Source: Gyromitra esculenta (Eukaryota > Ascomycota > Pezizomycetes > Pezizales > Discinaceae). Taken from it: DNA of 64,000 nucleotides. Of the stretch, positions 56,601 through 64,000 are shown one piece after another. The stretch is taken from contig JBCAML010000003.1 of the NCBI GenBank assembly GCA_038503075.1, forward strand, positions 3,472,001-3,536,000, in the 5' to 3' direction. The position numbers were made by a program, and so were the translations under genes. The stretch's first letter is position 1, and each line of letters starts with the position of its first letter. A model generated the notes under the pieces. The model saw nothing but the letters and a program-made list of their open reading frames with translations. It ran no database searches and was not told where the DNA came from.

Positions 56601-59386
56601 GTTGGTCGATGACAAGCCTACTGGCTTCGAGGAAGGTAGCAGCAAGGATGACCCGGAGAACTTCCAGCTGTGGCCTGGAAAGGACTACTCCAACCCGCGA
56701 GTCCAGGACTTTTATGCGCTTGATAGGCCGTATGAAGAGATGTACGATCGCACGAAGGTCCCGAGAATGCCGTGGCACGATATTCATATGCAAGTGGTTG
56801 GCCAGCCTGCCAGGGATCTAACAAGGCACTTCGTACAAAGGTGGAACTACCTCCTGCGACAGCGAACGCCGAGTCGGCCGACACCGGTGCTGTTGCCCCC
56901 ACCGGACTTTACGGATGCAGAGTTGCAGAGCTTGGGGATCGATGGAACGTGCGAGGTGCAGATACTGAGGAGCGCGTGTTCGTGGTCGCTCGGAACCCCG
57001 AATACGACAGAGGCGAGTATCATGGCTGCGTATATCAAGAGTATCGAGCTGAGCGATCATTTCGTATACATTGAAAATCAGTTTTTTATCACGAGTACGG
57101 AGTGGGGTGGTACGGTTATCGAGAATAAGATTGGTGATGCGCTCGTCGAGCGGATTATCCGCGCCTATAAGAAGGATGAAGACTGGCGCGCGATTATCAT
57201 TATCCCACTGATGCCAGGGTTCCAGAATACGGTTGATGCGCAGGACGGGACGAGCGTCAGGCTAATTATGCAGTGTCAATACCGATCTATTTCTCGCGGG
57301 GAACATTCTATCTTTGGACGGCTGCGCGCGCAGGGGGTTGAGCCGGAGGAGTTTATTCGGTTCTATGGACTACGGAATTGGGGCAAGATCGGACCAGAGA
57401 AGGCATTGGTTACGGAACAGCTATATATCCACGCAAAGTGTATGGTCGTAGACGACAGGATCGCCATCATCGGGAGCGCGAATATCAATGAGCGGTCTAT
57501 GCTTGGAAACAGAGACAGTGAGGTTGCTGCGATTGTTAGAGATACAGATACCATTATGAGCACGATGGCGGGGCAACCGTATCGGGTTGGGAGATTCCCG
57601 CATACGTTGCGGTTGAGGCTCATGAGGGAGCATCTCGGGATGGATGTGGATGAGATCATGGCGAAAGAGCAGATGGAGGCGGAGATCCAGCAGATGACGG
57701 AGGACGAGAAGTGGCTTGCAGAGCACGGGATTGATGGGGGGAGTGTAAGGAGTGGCGAAGAGGGCGGGACTGCAGAGTATGTGCAGGAGGCAAAAGCGGA
57801 TGCGAGAGCGGCTCAAGCACAGCAGACCAGTTTACCGGGATTGACGAAGAGTAATATGACCTTGAAAGAAGAGGCGGTTCTTAGGAGCGATGAACTAAGG
57901 AGTTTTAATCATGATGTGGACTGGGAGCAGGGGAATAACCCGAATATTAAGACGAGGAAGAAGGAGACTACAGATAATAGGATTCATGGGAACGAGGCGC
58001 ATCTTAAGGATCTTAAGGGACATGGATTCGATAAGATGAAGGAGAAGGAGAACGACGAGCCACGAGAGAGGGGGAAACGGAAGATTTCTGGTGCGAGTAG
58101 GGTTGGCGTAGAGAACATATTAACTCCGGTCCAATCGCCGGTCCAACAACCACAGTCTCGGAACTTTACTAGCCCAACTCCTAGCCAGCCACAGAATTCA
58201 CAGCGCACATCTAGCCGCGGCTCGTCCTCGGGTGGACTCGGAAATGCTTCTCTTCCACCTCCTCCGGAACCGGGAAGGATGAATTCGACCGAACTCGGTC
58301 TACCACAGCTGTCACAGCTCCCACCACTTCCGGTTACGAGTGATCAGGATATCGGTGGTCCTTGCCTTGTAACCCATCCCAACGGCCCGGAAACTGACAC
58401 TAATATACCGGAGCTTGGTGATGTTAGTATGCCCGTTGTCACGCCGGACCTTTTTGAGGATCCGCTGAACGACTCTTTCTTTCTTGATATATGGCACACG
58501 TGCGCGGTAAATAATACTAAGCTATACCGACAAGTATTCCGATGTATGCCCGATAACGAAGTCAAGACTTGGGCAGCTTATAAAGAATATGCAGCCTACG
58601 GCGAGCGTTTTGCGCAGAGCATGGGTATGGGAAAGAGCAAGATGCGGACACAACAAGAAGCATGCGGAAAGACTGGTCCACCAGGAAGCGACGTTATGCC
58701 TTTTGGTGAAAAACTCGGAGAGAAGGTTGCAGGTGATCTCGGAATCAACCTCAAAGGCGATAACAGGAATCTCGCACAGGGCAATGTCAAAGATTGGACT
58801 ACGCCGCACGTAAACGGTCCCGAGGAGCATGATAGGGTTCGCAGGGATGATCCGAGCAATGAGAGGATTGAGTTCCACCCACCGCAGCACGTGGCGGATG
58901 AGTACATCGGGAACCGGCCGCGCAGTACTTCCCATGCCTCGAGTCGGCTCAATACTGCGGTTACCACCGCGACCACAAGCACGGCGGGAGGAGGCGCTGG
59001 AAGCAGTTGCTCGAGAGACTCGGGAGGCAAGCAGGATCCGAACTTACTGCATAGTGGAGGTGCGGCCAATGTGACGTATAGCAGCAATACAAACCTGAAT
59101 GGGGGGATTGGGAGCACAAGGAGACGGAGAAGGGGTACGACGAGAAGTAGCAGAAGGGATTTCAATGCGAGTGAACCGTTGTTGGAAAGGGAGGTCGCGG
59201 AGAAGTTGTTGGATATGACACAGGGACATCTAGTGGTTTGGCCTTATGATTGGTATGTTTTTTTTGTTTTTTTTATGTGGATTTTGGGGTAGTGGGGACT
59301 AATTTGGTTGTTATAGGCTTGTGAGAGAAGAGGAAGGCGGAAATTGGCTGTATAGTATTGATCAGTTGGCGCCGATTGAAATTTAG
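53674..59386 (+). CDS. pld1: Phospholipase D1 (Spo14 type, PX-PH-PLD)
   Basis: Hydrolyses phosphatidylcholine to phosphatidic acid at membranes; in yeast the enzyme serves sporulation and vesicle traffic. Exons 53674-56229, 56284-59252 and 59317-59386 give 1864 aa. A disordered Ser/Pro-rich N-terminus (about 450 residues) precedes a split PX domain (from about 459; FRIELEYGSGLTRMKWVIYR, then KLPKFPRATIPYL) and a PH domain (about 672-790; GKEGYLIIRSAKGSDFRRVW, KWFLVRHSYIVCV). Catalytic motif 1 is HEKILVVD (H929, K931, D936). Motif 2 is HAKCMVVDDRIAIIGSANIN (H1235, K1237, D1242), preceded by YIENQFFI. A roughly 430-residue low-complexity insert separates motif 2 from the conserved C-terminal block (FFLDIWHTCAVNNTKLYRQV) and the end WLYSIDQLAPIEI. 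ATG 53674 is the first in frame after the CT-rich leader that fits family length. Confidence 0.95.
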
Positions 59387-61280
59387 TAAGTACAGTTCGA
59401 TCTAGTGAGTGTTTTAATGGAGGAAGAAACTAACAGTATTATAGTGATTAAACAAAATACCCCGGCTATATATTCCACCAACCGATTAGCTGACATCTCT
59501 CCTTTTATGTTTTCCTTTTTTTCAGGTTTCTTATGTGAGGGTCATCATTTTTGGCGATTCTGTTTGTCACTAGTCACTTATCTCTTTTATTATTGGGTTC
59601 AAATCAAAATTTGTGTTTGTGGGAATTGCATCTGCTGTTTTGTTGTTTTGTTATTTACTTGCATGAATCGCTTAAGGGAGGAAGGGGTTTTTTACTATTT
59701 GTATTGTGGTTTATTTGTTTCTTTCTAGATATTTTTCTATACTGCTTTTGTAGTTCTTTTTTCTTTTTTCTTTTGCTATTTAACTACGTTACGTACCTAG
59801 CTATTACTCTTAGTTTCCTTTCTTAGGGGGCGGTTGATGTCATTAAGAGAATTATATTTTGGGGGGCGGTGGCGTGATTTCGTGGGCATACAACTACATC
59901 ATGTAGTTTTTCTATAAACATGATGAGTTGGTGGCTTGAAAAAGTTTATTATCGTACGGGGGATCTTGGCTGGAGTCCTTGAAGATATATATTGGCTAGG
60001 TAGTAGTTGAAAGCCTGCGTCAATCGAATTGGCTGGGGGCCGAGGTCGTAAATTCTTGGAGTGTTTGAAATAATAGTTCTTCCTTGTTTATCCATGTTTA
60101 TTCTAAACGGCTCAGAGATTTGTGTTGTAGTATTGGGGCGTAGGGAGGAATAGAGGACTCGATTGCTTGTATTGCTTATGCTTGAGGTGGGCATACGGCC
60201 CCTATCTAAATAGCTCTTTGGGTGCCCGAGTACCCGTGTGTTCGGGTACTTGTCTCTCAATCATTTCCGGCTCCGAAGCCACACCCGTGGAGGCACCCCG
60301 TATTAGGAAGCTTCTCCAACAATTTGACTGCCTAGCAGCATTGGGTGATATCACATGACGAAGCTTTCTATCCTATTCCATTCTAGCTTGCAGTAGCGCC
60401 AGTTGGATCTCACAAGTTTCTTCGCAACATCCACTTCCTCCTCTTCCTTCACTCAGACCTAAATCCAAACTCATCCCCAATATTTCATCGACCAAAACGA
60501 ACGGTACGCTCTCCTTTGCTCTTTATCTACCACTTCTTTCCAGATAGCGATCCTGAGATTCTGCTCTTTACTTCACCTATGGGAGCCTCAGGACGCTGAC
60601 TGTTGTAAACTAGCGATGAGATATTGATGGTGAACCTGAAAGCTCAGAACGATTCTATACGACATTCCCAAGAGCTAACTTTAGGCTAGAACAAGAAATA
60701 TCCGGGTCGTTTTAATACCTGAGCACGAGTATGGTTATGTAAGACTAAACCTGGGGCAAAATACGGAGGGAACAGTACGAGATTGAAAGAATCATTGAAA
60801 AATTAGTTAATATACTAGCATGCACAACGAGGGCGCATCACAACCTGTCACTCTAGATTTATACTTTGATTACATAGCTATCGATCGGCGGGTGAGCGGA
60901 ATTGTCCTGGTACGCCCTCGGGTAAGGGATCGGTACGGTTTTCGTTACAAATATGTACTACAAATGCAGCTACCCGGTGTCCCATTAGTCAAACTATGGG
61001 TATGAAGAGTGTTTATCTAGGCAGAAAATTCTTCGTAATGTGGGGTATTAGAGATGGCCATTATGCAGGGATCTCGTATGCAAGTTCCCCCACTTTTAGG
61101 GCACAACCAACCGCAACTCCAGCCCCTCCCGAGGCAATTCCTCTCCAGATGGTATACTGCAGTTCCGAGATACACCAAATCCAGTTTCTCGTGAAATTGA
61201 AATTCGAGTCATCTCCCCTTCTTCTCGATTTTGGATAGCCTGCAATTCAATAATCGACCTTTAATTGAAATTTCTGCAAG
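59387..61280. other. Intergenic, 1.9 kb
   Basis: PLD1 3' region, then T-rich sequence (59.5-59.8 kb), the near-palindrome AACTACATCATGTAGTT at 59892-59908 and a hairpin at 60227-60252 (CGAGTACCCG / CGGGTACTTG, 6-nt loop). Short open frames such as 60820-61238 lack family resemblance. The last 200 bp must hold the GGT promoter. Confidence 0.4.
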
Positions 61281-63409
61281 ATGGCATCCTCCGATACCCA
61301 TCTCCGTTCGCCATATTCCCTTTTCTCCTCCCGTCGCTCAGTTGTGCATAGCGCCAATGGCATCGTCGCTTGCAGTCAACCACTCGCTGCTCAAGCTGGC
61401 CTCAAGGTTCTCCGCGATGGAGGCAACGCTGCAGTGAGTGATATTCTGTGACTACTCAATTGGACCTCTTGCTAACACTCATCCTCGTAGGATGCAGCCG
61501 TCGCAGTCGGTACATCTCCAATATAGTTCTACTTATAAACCTACTCTAAAACCGAACTTCTACAGCCGCCTGCTTAAACGTCACTGAGCCCACATCGACC
61601 GGGATTGGTGGCGATGCTTTTTGTCTTTTCTACGATGCCAAAACACGTACAATCCGCGCTCTCAACGGTTCTGGACGCTCCCCATCTGCACTATCGTTGT
61701 CCCAAGTCCGTGCTGACGTCGGCGCTGATGAATGGCGAATCCCTATGACGCACATCCACGCTGTGACTGTTCCTGGTGCTGCCGCAGCCTGGTGCGACGT
61801 TGTAGAGAAATTTGGTAGTGGGAAGCTGGGGATGAAGGAGGTATTAGCTGATGCTATTAGGCTTGCGGAGGACGGGCACCCTGTGTCTCAGTTTTCATCA
61901 ATGTTCTGGTGCGAGGACGAGCAGCATCTTCGAGACTCGAGCCCGAATTTTGCGGAGCTGCTGAAGAATGGCGAGAGGCCGCCGAACGAGGGGGAGATTA
62001 TAAAGATTCCTGGGCTGGCAAAAACGTTTCGTGAGCTTGTTGAAAAAGGAAAGAACGGGTTTTATGAAGGGTGGGTTGCAGAGGCGATTGTTGAAGTGGT
62101 AAAAGCTCGTGGTGGGGCGTTATCGTTAGAAGATCTGAAACGACATGGTGAGTCTGGGAGCGAGGAGGTGGAGCCAATATGTATGGAATATGATGGGTAT
62201 AAGCTATGGGAGTGTAGCCCAAATGGACAAGGCTTGGTGGCGTTGATGACGCTGGGGATATTAGAGTCATTGGAAAAGAAAGGGGTGATTCCGAAATTAG
62301 GAAGCAAGGAGGGATATAAGCATAACTCAGCAGAGTGGGTCAAGTTTGAATTACTATGAAATTATAACTAATTCTGGCCTAGATACCTCCATGCGCTTAT
62401 CGAAAGCTTAAGGATTGCATTCGCAGACGGAACATGGTGGATTGCAGATCCTAATGTCGAAGAAGTCCCCATTCAAGGACTGTTAAATAATGTATTATCC
62501 ATCACATTTCATCACATTTCATCACAAATCCTAACTTTACAGGACTACCTTGCCTCCCGCTCTGAATCTTTCGATCTCAATAAAACCAATAACCAACTCA
62601 AGCATGGTTCCCCTGCTTTCAACTCCTGCGACACAGTCTACTTCTCCGTGACCGACAAAGACGGTAATGGCTGCTCCTTCATCAACTCCATCTACGGCGG
62701 CTTCGGCTCCGGCGTCATACCCAAGAACACTGGTTTCGTTCTCCAAAATCGTGGCAGCGGGTTTGCACTCGCCGAAGATCATCCCAACAGGTTTGCGCCC
62801 GGGAAAAGGCCATATCATACCATCATCCCGGCCCTCATTACAGAACCCGACCCATCATGGTCTGGGTCGGGAAAAAGAAATGGTAAAGGGGTTGAATTGG
62901 ATAAAGAAAGACTTCACACGGTTTTTGGAGTCATGGGTGGTTTTATGCAACCCCAGGGCCATGTGCAGGTGTTTTTGAATATGCTAGCGTTTGGGATGGG
63001 CCCGCAGGAAGCGCTGGATGCGCCGAGGATCTCTGTGAGTTTCTTATCCCTCCAGACGTAAGAGGGGGAAGAAAGAGAGGTGTGGTAAGGGGGTGCTGAT
63101 TGTTCGTGCAGATCGGTCGTAACTACAACCCCCGAGTAGCAGGTGTAAGTCTCGAAGAAGGGATCACAGAGGAAACAGCAGAAGAACTCAAGCAGAAAGG
63201 TCACACGGTCAGGATTGTGAAGGGTTATGAGAGGGTTATGTTTGGAAGGGGGCAAGTTATTAGGGTACGTCATTATCCAAGCTCTAGTACTGGCAACGGA
63301 GCACTGATGAGTTATATAATAGGTGAATTATGACGAAAAAGATGGCGGTAAGAGAGTTTATAGTGCGGGCAGCGACCAGAGAGGTGATTGTCAAGCTGTG
63401 GGTTATTGA
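61281..63409 (+). CDS. Gamma-glutamyltranspeptidase family, bacterial-type, no signal peptide
   Basis: Ntn-hydrolase family enzyme acting on gamma-glutamyl amides such as glutathione. Exons: 61281-61433, 61491-61509, 61566-62334, 62383-62491, 62543-63034, 63112-63264, 63323-63409; total 593 aa. N-terminal block: [60 protein letters not shown]. The autocleavage site giving the small subunit is D380/T381 in [16 protein letters not shown], then [29 protein letters not shown], and [17 protein letters not shown]. No leader or membrane anchor precedes the first block, unlike secretory eukaryotic GGT; the wording matches the YwrD-like branch. Exon 2 is only 19 nt. Intron 4 holds a 10-bp tandem repeat. 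Whether it acts on glutathione is unknown. Confidence 0.9.
62501..62530 (+). repeat. 10-bp tandem repeat inside a GGT intron
   Basis: ATCACATTTC twice in tandem, then a diverged third copy ATCACAAATC, filling most of the 51-nt intron 62492-62542. The repeat lies between donor and branch site (CTAAC at about 62531). Confidence 0.8.
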
Positions 63410-64000
63410 ACCTGAAAGACTACTTGTGGTTAGGGGGTTTATTGCGTCTTTGGTTGGTTTAATAGTGCAGAGACAATGAGTAGGAATGTTATTTCATAAT
63501 CCGAGCTATGGGGGAGTATGTCCAGAAATAGTAAGGGAATTTATTCCCTCAAGTGATTTGTGCTTACTCATCTAGTTTGGATATGGGAAACCTTAAGCGT
63601 CTACTGAATTTAATTAAAGGAGTAGTTGTTGGACAGAAGTGGATGGCTGTGGGAATGGAGGGCCTCGTAGTGGAGGACGAAGGCAATTTAGAAGCTAGAT
63701 CAAACCATTTGAGCTTGATGGGAATACAAGAAAAAAATATTCAATTGCTATCTGGACAACTAAATTTACTCCATGAGAAGTCACTCGAAAATAAAGGACA
63801 TTGAAACAAGAAAAACAGAGAATTTGTGTTCACCACGTGAGGCAAAGGCAGCGACTGAGGATAAAACTACCCTCCCTCCGAACAGTTGAAAAGAGATTTT
63901 AAAGGAAAAGCGTAGAGGGAGATAATCCAAAACACGGCTACATATATAAGGGTGAGAGTACGTGGTGACATTATTCTGCATAGATTGAATCTGCCTTCGA
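63410..64000. other. Intergenic right end
   Basis: GGT 3' region and AT-rich sequence to the window edge. Open frames 63553-63804 (plus) and 63781-63981 (minus) are short and unlike known families; part of a neighbouring gene outside the window cannot be excluded. Confidence 0.35.

Noticed and set aside
1..64000. tRNA, 5S rRNA, U6 or CRISPR-like arrays
   Set aside because: Looked for T-loop words such as GTTCGA with matching acceptor stems, and for regularly spaced repeats; nothing convincing. A tRNAscan-SE or Infernal run would settle it.

Overview
The window looks like nuclear DNA of a filamentous ascomycete (Pezizomycotina). Genes carry many short introns (about 42-120 nt) with GT..AG ends and CTAAC/CTGAT-type branch sites. 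Typical single-copy fungal orthologues are present (RACK1/Cpc2, the Slt2/MpkA MAP kinase, Osh3, ISWI, Spo14-type phospholipase D, Som1, Cox9). Long AT-rich intergenic stretches of up to 4 kb and modest gene density would fit an early-diverging class such as Pezizomycetes, but that placement is inference. The raw reading frames do not show gene structure directly, so I joined exons by hand; every spliced model given here closes in frame.

Layout. 0-11.4 kb: TOM70 (minus, runs off the left edge), SOM1 (plus), TAF8 (minus), COX9 (plus), a doubtful small ORF, a RING-finger protein (minus) and an MGR3-like TPR protein (plus). Four of these act in mitochondrial import, maturation or respiration. 13.4-18.6 kb: a Mid2-like single-pass surface protein (minus), then RACK1/Cpc2 (plus, seven exons) whose sixth intron appears to carry a U24/snR24-type C/D snoRNA. 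21.1-22.3 kb: a four-exon DUF218 membrane protein (minus). 22.3-26.3 kb is a gene-poor AT-rich stretch. 26.3-34.7 kb: a HAPSTR1/TAPR1-like protein (minus), the ISWI remodeller (plus, eight exons) and a PLD-like phosphodiesterase (plus). 37.9-39.6 kb: the cell-wall-integrity MAP kinase (plus, seven exons). 41.2-47.4 kb: a secreted beta-lactamase-fold serine hydrolase (minus) and a full GOLD-PH-FFAT-ORD Osh3 protein (minus). 47.7 kb: a 139-bp foldback/MITE-like element whose terminal inverted repeats are themselves palindromic. 51.0-59.4 kb: aminodeoxychorismate lyase (minus), divergent from phospholipase D1 (plus, 1864 aa). 61.3-63.4 kb: a bacterial-type gamma-glutamyltranspeptidase (plus, seven exons).

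How the genes relate. There is no biosynthetic cluster and no prokaryote-like system. Neighbours share themes only loosely: mitochondrial biogenesis at the left end; surface stress sensing and its kinase (Mid2-like protein, Slt2), though these lie 24 kb apart; and lipid signalling and transfer (Osh3, PLD1, PLD-like). The most interesting items are the intronic snoRNA with a diverged second guide, the nested-palindrome foldback element, and several genes visible only after splicing (SOM1, DUF218, the GOLD exons of OSH3, ABZ2).
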